DNA of 23,672 nucleotides from Desulfobulbaceae bacterium (GCA_003508005.1 DNUE01000081.1:1-23672); one strand, 5' to 3'; shown: positions 7,293-15,256, counted from the stretch's first letter. Numbers and translations are program-made. Notes: generated from the sequence alone by a model not told the origin.

Positions 7293-7884
7293 GGAGTTCC
7301 TGCATGGTGAAGGTGGCCATCTTTGCCGCTGCCGCGCGGGCCATGGTCTGCTGGTACACGGTACCGGTGCCCCAACCGATGCCCTGGAAGAGAGAATCCT
7401 GGACCTCGGGGGCGGAATTGCGGCGCAGGCCGATCAGATAGTAGCCGCCGTCGCTGGCCGGGCCGAGCACCAGGTCATGCTGCGTAAGCTCCGCCAGGGC
7501 CTGGATGATGAGCACGGGCGAGAGCGCCGGGCAGTCAGAGCCGATCAGGACAGCGCGCTGCACTCCTTTTGCCCAGCTGGCCCGGAAGGCGGAGGCCATG
7601 CGTTCGCCAAGATCCTTCCCCCGCTGGCGAACCAGCGGCAGAGCGGAACCCAGCCAGTCCCTCATCTGCTGCCGGGATGCTCCGGTGTACCAGAGGGCGA
7701 GAAGCGCGGGCCGGAGTCCGGCCGCTTCTCTTGCCCGGGCCAGGGTCTGCTCGGTCAGATAGGCATGGAGCGCTGCCGCCCCTTTGCTTCCCAGGTGAGG
7801 GATCAGCCGGGTTTTTACCCGGCCGGCCCGGGGATAGCGGGAAAAAATGACAATCTCTTCCTGAGGCGGCCGGGGCAGTGTCAT
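7234..7884 (-). CDS. DUF2064 / TIGR04282-type glycosyltransferase-like protein
   Basis: A GT-A-like nucleotidyl/glycosyltransferase-fold protein. Motifs seen: IVIFSRYPRAGRVKTRLIP near the N-terminus (the glycine/lysine nucleotide-binding loop), RQRGKDLGERMASAF, VLIGSDCPALSP (the metal-site Asp), and DLVLGPASDGGYYLIGLR. These match the DUF2064 family, TIGR04282, which is often next to TIGR04283. I start it at ATG 7884 (216 residues) because the conserved sequence begins just after it; a GTG at 7950 would add 22 residues that look unlike the family. Neither start has a clear ribosome site. The protein may modify the product of its partner or act as a sugar-nucleotide enzyme; the reaction is not established by the sequence. 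Confidence 0.82.
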   Translation of the reverse strand: MTLPRPPQEEIVIFSRYPRAGRVKTRLIPHLGSKGAAALHAYLTEQTLARAREAAGLRPALLALWYTGASRQQMRDWLGSALPLVRQRGKDLGERMASAFRASWAKGVQRAVLIGSDCPALSPVLIIQALAELTQHDLVLGPASDGGYYLIGLRRNSAPEVQDSLFQGIGWGTGTVYQQTMARAAAAKMATFTMQELHDIDRPEDLQHLRHYPDPQ

Positions 7885-8048
7885 AGGTTTGTCATAATCG
7901 CCAAAACCGCGGTTATGGCGATGGCAGCCCTTGTTGCGTAATGAAATCACAGTTGCGGCTGGACAGCGTTTTCACTTTTTGCGGCTTTGGGGGTGGGGGT
8001 GAAGGGATGATTAATGGACGCATTGTAGCATAGTCCCGCCCGCTTGTC

Positions 8049-8810
8049 ATGAAAGGCGGTACGTCACGGAAAAAATCTCCCGAATCCTTTCGGGAGCGCA
8101 CCTACCGGACACTGGAGCGCTCGGGGCTGGTCTCCACCTTTGTCCGGATGGTGGAGACGGATCTGCATATCCTGGCGCCGGTGGCGGTCGAGGACGAGGC
8201 CCTGCGCCTGGTGGCCGAGGTTCGGCGGCAGATTGAAGGATATATCCGAACAGCCCCCCTTTTTCTCGACAGCCTGGCGCCGCTGCCTGCGGATCCTGCT
8301 GCGCCGCAGGCGGTCCAGGAAATGTTGGCGGCAGGTATCGCAGCAGGGGTCGGCCCGATGGCCGCGGTGGCCGGCACCATTGCCGAGGCGGTGGGGCTCG
8401 GGCTTCAGCGCGCCGGGATCGAGGATTTGCTTGTTGAAAACGGGGGTGATATATTTGTAGCACGGAAGCAGGCGTGCACGGTCGCGGTCTTTGCCGGCGC
8501 CTCCCCCCTGAGCAACAGGGTCGGCATCCGGCTGGAAGCGGAGAGCCAGCCCTGCGGCGTCTGCTGTTCATCCGGGACCATCGGTCACTCGCTCAGCTTC
8601 GGCCATGCCGATGCCGTTGTGGTGGTCGCGTCCGGGACCTCCCTGGCCGATGCCGCCGCCACCCGCATCGGCAACGAGGTGGGCCGGGGCCCGGACAGTC
8701 TGGATTCTCCTCTCCAGGTGGCCAAAAGTATCAAGGGGCTGGCAGGGGTTCTCATTGTCCGCGGCGGCCAGCTTGGCGCCTGGGGCAGTATTGAACTGGT
8801 GCGCTTATAA
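8049..8810 (+). CDS. UPF0280 family protein (ApbE-like fold)
   Basis: The family has a fold related to ApbE, the FAD:protein FMN transferase, but its reaction has not been settled to my knowledge. The 253-residue product begins with a basic stretch and RERTYR, then VETDLHILAP, and has the typical core GVGPMAAVAGTIAEAVG, LLVENGGDIFV, and GTIGHSLSFGHADAVVVVA followed by SLADAAATRIGNEVG. The GDI and Asp-Ala-Ala segments match the part of ApbE that holds flavin and magnesium. No signal peptide is visible, so it is probably cytosolic. The ATG at 8049 has no strong ribosome site. A PilZ gene starts 18 bp after its stop, so the two are likely co-transcribed. Confidence 0.86.
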   Translation: MKGGTSRKKSPESFRERTYRTLERSGLVSTFVRMVETDLHILAPVAVEDEALRLVAEVRRQIEGYIRTAPLFLDSLAPLPADPAAPQAVQEMLAAGIAAGVGPMAAVAGTIAEAVGLGLQRAGIEDLLVENGGDIFVARKQACTVAVFAGASPLSNRVGIRLEAESQPCGVCCSSGTIGHSLSFGHADAVVVVASGTSLADAAATRIGNEVGRGPDSLDSPLQVAKSIKGLAGVLIVRGGQLGAWGSIELVRL

Positions 8811-8828
8811 ACCCGCGGGAGGAAAACA

Positions 8829-9209
8829 ATGACCGACAAACCAGAAAGAACTTTCCCGGCGGCGGAAAGCGGGCATGAAAAACGGATCCTCAACCGCCAC
8901 CACCTGATCTATTACCTGCGGGTCTATGACAACACCAGCAGCCACGTGATCGGGCACGTGGTGGATATCTCTTCCGGGGGGGTGATGCTGATCACCGATG
9001 AGCCGCTGGTCCCGGGAAAGGATTACCGTTTGCGTATGCGCTTTCCCGGCATGAATTCCAGCAGGGATGAGCTGATTTTCGAATCCCTCTGCCGTTGGTG
9101 CAGGGAGGACGAGAATCCCGCCTTTTATCTGGTCGGCCTCCAGATTCAGAACATCTATCCCGAGGAAGCAAACTTTATCCAGGGGATGATCAGCGAGCTT
9201 GGTCTGTAG
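8829..9209 (+). CDS. PilZ domain protein (first)
   Basis: A single-domain putative c-di-GMP receptor of 126 residues. The RxxxR motif is present (Arg19 and Arg23 in KRILNRHH) and so is the [D/N]xSxxG motif (Asp46-Ile-Ser-Ser-Gly-Gly51), so ligand binding is likely. The rest is the expected beta-barrel with LRMRFPG and FYLVGLQIQNI. No other domain is attached, so it must act through a partner. A GGGAGGA ribosome site precedes the ATG. It is placed 18 bp after the UPF0280 gene and faces rfbD across a 133-bp gap, so control of polysaccharide synthesis or export is conceivable but unproven. Confidence 0.88.
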   Translation: MTDKPERTFPAAESGHEKRILNRHHLIYYLRVYDNTSSHVIGHVVDISSGGVMLITDEPLVPGKDYRLRMRFPGMNSSRDELIFESLCRWCREDENPAFYLVGLQIQNIYPEEANFIQGMISELGL

Positions 9210-9342
9210 CAGAGCCGGAGCTCGATGGAGGGCCGTCTGTTCGGCAACAGGGCCTGTCCGGCAGGTCGGCTGCCTAGGGGGCGCAGTTCGCCAGGAATCT
9301 GGGCAAGTGGCAGTCCCTGAGTGGGTGGATATCAAGTGTAGA

Positions 9343-10221
9343 TCAGCCCCTGGCCTCGGCCAGCAGTTCGGCGCGGTACTGTCTGGCAAAGGCCTGCACA
9401 TCCTTCTCCCAGGGGGCCATCCTGTTCAGTCCATTTGCCTTCAGCACGCTGTTCTCCAGGATTGAATTGCCGGGCCGGCGCGCCGGCGTCGGATACTCCG
9501 CCGTGGAACAGGGCTCCAGCGAAAAAGGGACCTCCATGGCCGTCAGGAACACTCTGGCGCCGTCATACCAGGAACCGAACCCTTCTGCGGTGGCGTGGAT
9601 GGTGCCGGTGAGCCCTCCGGAGAGCAGTTCCTGAATCTGTCTGGCCAGCCGGTAGGTCCAGGTGAGCGACCCAAACTGGTCGTTGACAACCCTGATGGTC
9701 CGTTGCGGGTCGCTCAGCGCCAGCCGCAGTATGGTTTTCAGAAAATTCCGGCCGCCTATTCCGTAAAGCCAGGCGGTGCGGATTATGAGGTGGTTGGCGC
9801 ATGCAGCGCGGACCGCCTCTTCGCCGGCCAGCTTGCTCCTGCCGTACTGGGACAGGGGCGCGACCGGGTCGGCTTCCGTGTAGGGCTGCGGTACCGTCCT
9901 GTCGCCGGCAAAGACGTAATCCGTGGAGATATGCAGCAGGCGGGCAGCGTGCAGCGCGCAGGCCTCGGCGAGAAAAGCCGCTCCCTTGGCGTTCACCTGC
10001 CAGCACTGCTCCTGATTGGTTTCACTGGCATCGACCCCGGTGTAGGCGGCGCAGTTTATGACTGCTGCCGGCCTGATGTTTGCCATTCGTTCCCGGACCT
10101 GGCTTTCACTGGCGATATCCAGCTCCCTGGAACCAAAGGCGTACACCGTGTGTTCCGCCCCCAGCACATGGGTACAATCCTGCCCCAACTGGCCCCCGGC
10201 TCCGGTAAGAAGAATTTTCAT
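9343..10221 (-). CDS. rfbD: dTDP-4-dehydrorhamnose reductase (RfbD/RmlD)
   Basis: Reduces dTDP-4-dehydro-L-rhamnose to dTDP-L-rhamnose with NAD(P)H, the last step of the pathway. The 292-residue extended short-chain dehydrogenase has the nucleotide motif GAGGQLGQD near the N-terminus, NCAAYTGVDASE, the STDYVFAGD motif with the catalytic Thr region, and the YxxxK pair in SQYGRSKLAGEEAV. RTAWLYG and RVVNDQFGSLTWT follow and are typical of RmlD. It lies 12 bp downstream of rfbA on the same strand. The genes for the two middle steps, rfbB and rfbC, are not in this window. Confidence 0.96.
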   Translation of the reverse strand: MKILLTGAGGQLGQDCTHVLGAEHTVYAFGSRELDIASESQVRERMANIRPAAVINCAAYTGVDASETNQEQCWQVNAKGAAFLAEACALHAARLLHISTDYVFAGDRTVPQPYTEADPVAPLSQYGRSKLAGEEAVRAACANHLIIRTAWLYGIGGRNFLKTILRLALSDPQRTIRVVNDQFGSLTWTYRLARQIQELLSGGLTGTIHATAEGFGSWYDGARVFLTAMEVPFSLEPCSTAEYPTPARRPGNSILENSVLKANGLNRMAPWEKDVQAFARQYRAELLAEARG

Positions 10222-10233
10222 GGCGTCCGTGGA

Positions 10234-11109
10234 TTAAAGGGAAGGGTCCTGCAGGAGGTCCATCAGATACTGGCCGTACTGGTTCTTCAGCATGGAGTGG
10301 GCCAGCCGTTCGACCTGCTGCCGGTCAATGTAGCCGAGCCGGTAGGCTATTTCCTCAAGGCAGGCGATTTTCAGCCCTTGGCGTTCCTGCACCGCCTGGA
10401 CGTAGCTGGCCGCCTGCTGCAGGGATTCGTGGGTGCCGGTGTCCAGCCAGCAGAACCCCCGTCCCAGCAGTTCCACCCGGAGTTTGCCCTGGCGAAGATA
10501 GATGTTGTTGATGTCAGTGATTTCCAGTTCGCCGCGCGCGGAAGGTTTGATGGACTCGGCGATGGCCACGACCTCGCTGTCATAAAAATAAAGGCCGGGC
10601 ACGGCGTAACGGGATTTTGGTTTCTGCGGCTTCTCCTCGATGCCGATTACCTTCTTGTCGCGGTCGAACTCTACGACGCCGTAGCGCTGCGGGTCCTTGA
10701 CCAGGTAGCCGAAAATGATCCCGCCTTCGGTGAGCCTGCTGCATTCCTGGACAATTTCCGCGAAGCCGTGGCCGAAAAAGATGTTGTCCCCAAGGACCAG
10801 GCAGACCGGATCCCGGCCGATGAAGTCCTTGCCGATGAGAAACGCCTGGGCTAGGCCTCCCGGATGTGGCTGCTCGGCGTAGGAGATCCGCAGGCCCAGA
10901 TGGGAGCCGTTGCCGAACAGCTCGGAGAAACGCGGGAGATCATAGGGGGTGGAGATGAGGAGGATGTCCCTGATCCCCGCCAACATCAGCGCGGACAGGG
11001 GATAGTAGATCATCGGTTTGTCGTACACCGGGATCAGCTGTTTGCTGATGGCGCGGGTCAGGGGATACAAACGGGTCCCCGAGCCGCCGGCAAGCACAAT
11101 GCCTTTCAT
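10234..11109 (-). CDS. rfbA: glucose-1-phosphate thymidylyltransferase (RfbA/RmlA)
   Basis: Makes dTDP-glucose from glucose-1-phosphate and dTTP, the first and feedback-regulated step to dTDP-rhamnose. The 291 residues match the family length. Motifs include the N-terminal pyrophosphorylase signature LAGGSGTRLYPLTRAISKQL, PVYDKPMIYYPLSALMLAG, EQPHPGGLAQAF, the metal-site LVLGDNIFFGHG, IEEKPQKPKS (catalytic Lys) and GLYFYDSEVV. The ATG at complement 11109 has AAGGAG 6 bases upstream. It diverges from manB, sharing a 123-bp control region. Confidence 0.97.
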   Translation of the reverse strand: MKGIVLAGGSGTRLYPLTRAISKQLIPVYDKPMIYYPLSALMLAGIRDILLISTPYDLPRFSELFGNGSHLGLRISYAEQPHPGGLAQAFLIGKDFIGRDPVCLVLGDNIFFGHGFAEIVQECSRLTEGGIIFGYLVKDPQRYGVVEFDRDKKVIGIEEKPQKPKSRYAVPGLYFYDSEVVAIAESIKPSARGELEITDINNIYLRQGKLRVELLGRGFCWLDTGTHESLQQAASYVQAVQERQGLKIACLEEIAYRLGYIDRQQVERLAHSMLKNQYGQYLMDLLQDPSL

Positions 11110-11139
11110 TGCAACTCCTTGCAGAATGGGCTTTTTGAG

Positions 11140-11169
11140 TTGACCTCAGCCGAAAAAGTTCTATATACT
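11140..11169 (+). promoter_or_regulatory. sigma70-like promoter for manB
   Basis: TTGACC (11140-11145) and TATACT (11164-11169) with an 18-base spacer. The predicted leader is about 57 bases. A perfect CCCCGGCCGGGG palindrome (11213-11224) lies at its end and overlaps the 5' part of the manB ribosome site. Confidence 0.55.
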
Positions 11170-11190
11170 CTATTTTCTCCTGTTGCGCAA
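11162..11190 (-). promoter_or_regulatory. possible divergent promoter for rfbA-rfbD
   Basis: On the minus strand TTGCGC (11185-11190) and TATATA (11162-11167) are separated by 17 bases. The -10 box overlaps that of the manB promoter on the other strand, so the two directions could compete for polymerase. Confidence 0.35.
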
Positions 11191-11232
11191 AATTGATGAT
11201 CTCGCAAAATATCCCCGGCCGGGGAGGAGTTG

Positions 11233-12615
11233 ATGACCGAAGAGCGACTGCGCTGTTTCACTGCGTATGATATCCGGGGCCGGGTGCCCGCCGACCTTGA
11301 CACGGAGATCGTCCGTCGGATCGGTCTCGCCTTTGCCGATCAGTTTGCCCTGAAAAAGGTGGTGCTGGGTCGCGACATGCGCCTGACCAGCCCGGAGTTC
11401 GCCGCGGGGATTTCCGAGACCCTGACGAAAAGCGGGGTGGACGTGGCGGACATCGGCCTCGCCGGCACCGAGGAAGTATATTATGCCGTGCAGAGCGGCG
11501 AGGCCAGGGGAGTGGACGGCGGGATCATGATCACCGCCAGCCACAATCCGGCCGATTATAACGGCATGAAGCTGGTGCAGAGGGGTGCCCGCCCGGTGAG
11601 CCGGGATTCGGGGCTGCTGGAGATCGAGCAGAAATCCTCCTCCGTGGAATGGTTTCGGGAGCAACTGATTGCGGCGTCGGGGAGTCAGGGCCGGCTTGAA
11701 CTGGCCTACGACAAGAGCGGCTACGTGGCGCATCTGCTTTCCTTCATCCGTCCGGAACGGCTGGCTCCCCTGAAAGTGGTGGTCAACGCCGGCAACGGCT
11801 GCGCCGGCCCGGTGGTCGATCTGCTGGCAGCGCACCTGCCTTTCACCTTCATCAGGCTGCAGCATGAGCCGGACGGCACCTTTCCGCATGGGGTTCCCAA
11901 TCCCTTGCTGCCGGACCGGCGAGAGGCAACGGCCAGCGCAGTGAGGGAACACCGGGCCGATCTGGGCATTGCCTGGGACGGTGATTTTGACCGCTGTTTC
12001 TTTTTTGACGAGAGCGGGCGCTTTATCGAGGGCTACTATCTGGTCGGTCTGCTGGCCGCGGCCATGCTCAATCTTCATCCCGGCGCCACCATTCTGCACG
12101 ACCCCCGACTGGTCTGGAACACCAGGGAAATCGTCCTGGCCGCCGGCGGCCGCCCGGTGCAGAGCCGTGCCGGCCACGCCTTCATCAAGGAAAAGATGCG
12201 GGAGGTCGATGCGGTCTACGGAGGAGAGATGTCGGCGCATCATTATTTTCGTGACTTCGGCTATTGCGATTCGGGTATGCTGCCCTGGCTCCTCGTCTGC
12301 CAGCTTTTAAGCGATTCGGGCCGCGGCCTGTCCGAGATGGTCAGCGACCGGATGGCGGCCTATCCGGTCAGCGGGGAGATCAATTCCACGGTGGCGGACC
12401 CGGTCCGGGTCATCGAGCTGGTGCGGGCGCGGTACGGTGCGGGCGAGATCGATCTGACCGACGGGCTCAGCATTGCCTTTCCCGCCTACCGGTTCAACCT
12501 GCGCCCCTCCAACACCGAGCCCGTGCTCCGCCTCAATGTCGAGACCAGGGGCGACAGGGCGTTGCTGGAGGAGAAGACAAGGGAACTGCTGACCCTGATC
12601 CGGGAGGGGAAATAG
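11233..12615 (+). CDS. manB: phosphomannomutase / phosphoglucomutase family (ManB/CpsG)
   Basis: Interconverts mannose-6-phosphate and mannose-1-phosphate through a phosphoserine; some members also act on glucose phosphates. The 460 residues contain all four family sites: the catalytic TASHNPADYNGMK with Ser103, the magnesium loop DGDFDR (Asp249, Asp251, Asp253), the sugar-binding GEMSAHHYF, and the phosphate-binding RPSNTEPVLRLNVE near the C-terminus. ATG 11233 is preferred over the adjacent TTG 11230 because the GGGAGGAG site is too close to the TTG. With manC downstream it supplies mannose-1-P for GDP-mannose. Confidence 0.94.
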   Translation: MTEERLRCFTAYDIRGRVPADLDTEIVRRIGLAFADQFALKKVVLGRDMRLTSPEFAAGISETLTKSGVDVADIGLAGTEEVYYAVQSGEARGVDGGIMITASHNPADYNGMKLVQRGARPVSRDSGLLEIEQKSSSVEWFREQLIAASGSQGRLELAYDKSGYVAHLLSFIRPERLAPLKVVVNAGNGCAGPVVDLLAAHLPFTFIRLQHEPDGTFPHGVPNPLLPDRREATASAVREHRADLGIAWDGDFDRCFFFDESGRFIEGYYLVGLLAAAMLNLHPGATILHDPRLVWNTREIVLAAGGRPVQSRAGHAFIKEKMREVDAVYGGEMSAHHYFRDFGYCDSGMLPWLLVCQLLSDSGRGLSEMVSDRMAAYPVSGEINSTVADPVRVIELVRARYGAGEIDLTDGLSIAFPAYRFNLRPSNTEPVLRLNVETRGDRALLEEKTRELLTLIREGK

Positions 12616-12915
12616 GATGGCGCCGTCAAAACTCCCCTCAGCTGTGTTGCGCTTCTTCCGTCGTCGCTGCGGCATACCATATGGGCGCCTCATTCCGCAG
12701 GATTTGTGCGTCTTGCCTTTGGCGGAAGCGCCAAAGGCAAGACGCCGATGCCGGCAAACCGTGTACTCTTTTGAAACCATCGTGGCTGATGGTCAGCGTA
12801 GTAGATTTGTTACACTTTTAATTCATCGGGGCTTTTTGCTAAGCTATCTTTTCTGATACCTCTTGCAGGGGTATCGAGTAGACGAAATTCAATTTTTGTG
12901 CACAGAGGTGCTACC
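12616..12915 (+). other. 300-bp gap between manB and manC
   Basis: No convincing gene. It holds a hairpin-rich tract that looks like a repeat unit (about 12640-12745). A small hairpin follows at 12855-12875 (GATACCTC pairing with GGGGTATC, one G-T pair, five-base loop) in what would be the manC leader. The region between is AT-richer (12800-12855) and may carry the manC promoter, but I could not find a good -35/-10 pair. Confidence 0.5.
12708..12745. repeat. perfect 17-bp inverted repeat with 4-base loop
   Basis: GCGTCTTGCCTTTGGCG, loop GAAG, then the exact reverse complement. No T-tract follows in either direction, so it is not a standard intrinsic terminator. Just upstream, CTGCGG and CCGCAG (12667-12700) bracket a second imperfect hairpin. 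Together these resemble a dispersed REP-like intergenic unit. Confidence 0.85.
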
Positions 12916-14331
12916 GTGATCATTCAACCTGTGATTCTGGCCGGCGGTACTGGTACCCGGCTCTGGCCGCTGTCCCGCGAGCTGTATCCCAAGCAGCTGC
13001 TCAAGCTGATCGGCAGCCGCTCCCTGCTGCAGACCACCCTGGAGCGGGTGCGGGACCTGCCCGGGGTGTTGCCGCCCATCGTGGTGGTCGGCGAGGAGCA
13101 TCGGTTTTTGACCAAAACCCAGATCGAGGAGCTGGGGAGCTTTCCGGAGTATCATCTCCTGCTGGAGCCGGTGGGTCGAAACACCGCCGCGGCGGTCTGC
13201 GGTGCGGCCGTGTTCGCCCGGCAGCATGTGGGCGAGGCGGCGATCCTGCTGGTCCTGCCGGCAGATCACCTGATTTCCGATGCGGCCGCATTTGTCGCGG
13301 CGGTGGAGCAGGCCTGCCTCCTTGCCCAGCAAGGTAGCCTGACCACCTTCGGCATCGTGCCGAGCCGGCCGGAAACCGGATACGGGTACATTGCCCGCGG
13401 CGAGGGCAACCGGGTGCGCTCTTTTGTCGAGAAGCCCGACCTGGCAACGGCTCAGCAGTATGTGCAGAGCGGCACCTACCTGTGGAACAGCGGCATGTTC
13501 GCCTTCAGCGTGACCACCCTGCTCTCCGAGCTTGCCACCTATCAGCCGGGCATTGTGGAGCAGATGACAGCGGCTGTTGTCCAGGGCAAGTGGGATGGCG
13601 TGTTCTTCCGTTTTGACAAGGCGGCGATGGAAAGCTGCCCGGACGATTCCATCGACTACGCCCTAATGGAAAAAACCGGGCTGGCCGCGGTGGTCAAGGC
13701 GGATATCGGCTGGAGCGATATCGGCTCGTGGCAGGCTCTGTGGGAGTTGGCGGCCAAGGATGCGCACGGCAACGTAGTCACCGGCGATGTGATCATGGAG
13801 GATGTGGAAAACTCGCTGATCCGAGCCGACCATACCCTGGTCGCCGCGCTTGGCCTCCGGGACACCATGGTGGTGGAAACCGCCGACGCCGTCCTTGTGG
13901 CGCCGATTTCCCGGTCCCAGGATGTGAAAAAGATCGTCACGCACCTCAAGCAGCTGGGCCGGGACGAGTATCATGTCCACAAAACCGTGTACCGCCCCTG
14001 GGGGAGTTACACTGACTTGGAGGCAGGCGAGCGATTCCGGATCAAGAGGATCACGGTCAACCCCGGGGCCAAGCTTTCCCTTCAAATGCATCATCACCGA
14101 CATGAACACTGGGTAGTGATCAAAGGCATGGCCAGAGTCACCACTGGCGAAAAGGTTATCTTCCTGGATGAAAACAAATCCACCTTTATTACCGCCGGGG
14201 AAAAGCACCGGCTGGAAAATCCGGGGTCGATCCCGTTGGAACTCATCGAAGTGCAGATCGGCAGCTATCTGGAAGAGGATGACATCGTTCGGTTTGATGA
14301 TGAGTACGGCCGTGGCGAGCAGCTTAGATAG
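12916..14331 (+). CDS. manC: bifunctional mannose-1-phosphate guanylyltransferase / mannose-6-phosphate isomerase (ManC/AlgA type)
   Basis: Catalyses two steps to GDP-mannose: fructose-6-P to mannose-6-P (C-terminal type II isomerase cupin) and mannose-1-P plus GTP to GDP-mannose (N-terminal domain). The N-terminus has LAGGTGTRLWPLSRELYPKQ, then EPVGRNTAAAV, LVLPADHLI, GYGYI, FVEKPD, YLWNSGMF and ADIGWSDIGSW. The cupin part has YRPWGSYTDLE, PGAKLSLQMHHHRHEHWVV (metal His and Glu) and HRLENPG. I choose the GTG at 12916 (471 residues) because AGAGGTG lies 5 bases upstream and the conserved sequence starts there; a GTG at 12898 is in frame but less likely. With ManB it completes the GDP-mannose route. 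Confidence 0.96.
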   Translation: MIIQPVILAGGTGTRLWPLSRELYPKQLLKLIGSRSLLQTTLERVRDLPGVLPPIVVVGEEHRFLTKTQIEELGSFPEYHLLLEPVGRNTAAAVCGAAVFARQHVGEAAILLVLPADHLISDAAAFVAAVEQACLLAQQGSLTTFGIVPSRPETGYGYIARGEGNRVRSFVEKPDLATAQQYVQSGTYLWNSGMFAFSVTTLLSELATYQPGIVEQMTAAVVQGKWDGVFFRFDKAAMESCPDDSIDYALMEKTGLAAVVKADIGWSDIGSWQALWELAAKDAHGNVVTGDVIMEDVENSLIRADHTLVAALGLRDTMVVETADAVLVAPISRSQDVKKIVTHLKQLGRDEYHVHKTVYRPWGSYTDLEAGERFRIKRITVNPGAKLSLQMHHHRHEHWVVIKGMARVTTGEKVIFLDENKSTFITAGEKHRLENPGSIPLELIEVQIGSYLEEDDIVRFDDEYGRGEQLR

Positions 14332-14334
14332 GCA

Positions 14335-14365
14335 TAACAAAACCGGCGGCTAGCCGGTTTTGTTA
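14335..14365. terminator. bidirectional intrinsic terminator between manC and the second PilZ gene
   Basis: TAACAAAACCGGC, loop GGCTA, GCCGGTTTTGTTA: a perfect 13-bp stem whose A- and T-rich outer parts give a U-tract in both directions. It starts 4 bases after the manC stop and lies 25 bases from the end of the opposing PilZ gene. Confidence 0.88.
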
Positions 14366-14389
14366 TTGCGGGCGTGAGGAACAGCCCGG

Positions 14390-14791
14390 TTATTCCTTCT
14401 CCTGGAGGAAGTTCAGAGGCTCCTTATTATTGCCGTCAGCCTGGGGAAACTTCTGATGAAAGGCCTCCACATATTTGTTGATAAGCCTGCGGTCCTCCAC
14501 TGAAGCGTGGAAAAATTCGATGCCGTTGTGAAACGTGCCGTCCGAGTGGCTTTTGCAATGAACGATCCTGGCCATCACATCAACCAGATCATCTTCCAGG
14601 CCCAGGGTGATCATGACCTGCTGACCGGCCCGCAGGGGGACATGCGTTTCCATGAGAATGCCCCCGACGCTGATATTCAGGGTTCTGCCCATGCTGTACT
14701 CTCCCTGCACACCCTGTTCGTCCACGACGATGTAATCGAGAAGATTCAGTGACTCCGGCCTGATGTAGCGTCTTCGTTCGCTGTTGCTCAT
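14390..14791 (-). CDS. PilZ domain protein (second)
   Basis: A second single-domain putative c-di-GMP receptor, 133 residues. The RxxxR motif is Arg7 to Arg11 in ERRRYIRPES, and the [D/N]xSxxG motif is Asn39-Ile-Ser-Val-Gly-Gly44. The core continues with VPLRAGQQVMITLGL and VMARIVHCKSH, then GTFHNGIEFF, as in the family. The last 25 residues are polar and probably flexible. ATG at complement 14791 has AGGAA about 6 bases upstream, and a good promoter lies at 14866-14894. It is not closely related to the first PilZ protein beyond the motifs. It faces manC tail to tail, so it is an independent unit. Confidence 0.9.
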   Translation of the reverse strand: MSNSERRRYIRPESLNLLDYIVVDEQGVQGEYSMGRTLNISVGGILMETHVPLRAGQQVMITLGLEDDLVDVMARIVHCKSHSDGTFHNGIEFFHASVEDRRLINKYVEAFHQKFPQADGNNKEPLNFLQEKE

Positions 14792-14865
14792 GTGAATTCC
14801 TGTGTCGTCTGATCAAGGGTGGAAGAGTGATCCTGTCTCTGTAACGTCTCAACATCTTTTTAATG

Positions 14866-14894
14866 ACTCTACATTGCTCGATTTTTTTTGTCAA
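14866..14894 (-). promoter_or_regulatory. sigma70-like promoter for the second PilZ gene
   Basis: On the minus strand TTGACA (14889-14894) is an exact -35 match, followed after 17 bases by TAGAGT (14866-14871). The predicted leader is about 68 bases. Confidence 0.6.
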
Positions 14895-15256
14895 ACCTCG
14901 TCTGGGTCTTCGAAGAAAATTCAGCAGCGATAATGCTCGAGGATGGAGTTGCCGCCGCCGAGGCAGTTATTGCAAAGAATTTCAGCATCGCGGCAGCATT
15001 GTGTTCCTCTTGTGAGCGGGCCAACATCCTGTAAGGAGCAAAGCCTGACCCCGGTGCCGGCCGTTTTCGCTTTTCCCGCCTTGTTTCCGCAAAACGAATT
15101 TTTTGTTTCCCCGCAACCCCTTATTGCCCGCTGAACAATCATCATTGTAACGCTTTTGTTCGTATCACGACAGGCGGATGACCAGCACAGGGTGCATGGT
15201 AACGTATTGAAAAAACGATTATTTTCTTTCAAGTTGCGGTTATACGGCATCAAGAT

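Noticed and set aside
9210..9342. Several short GC-rich hairpins between the first PilZ gene and rfbD
   Set aside because: Stems of 4-5 bp without T-tracts; not distinguishable from chance in GC-rich DNA.
9595..10854. 419-codon open frame on the plus strand across rfbD and rfbA
   Set aside because: It is antisense to two clearly identified enzymes, shows no recognisable domain, and is expected from the codon bias of GC-rich genes.
11170..12243. 357-codon minus-strand frame opposite manB, with similar ones opposite amtB2 (17132-18202) and glnD (20012-21007)
   Set aside because: Shadows of the coding strand; the sense proteins have all their catalytic motifs.
14921..15253. 110-codon minus-strand frame rich in Cys, upstream of amtB1
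   Set aside because: No ribosome site, no recognised motif spacing, overlaps another equally poor frame on the plus strand. Cys content alone is not enough to call a gene.
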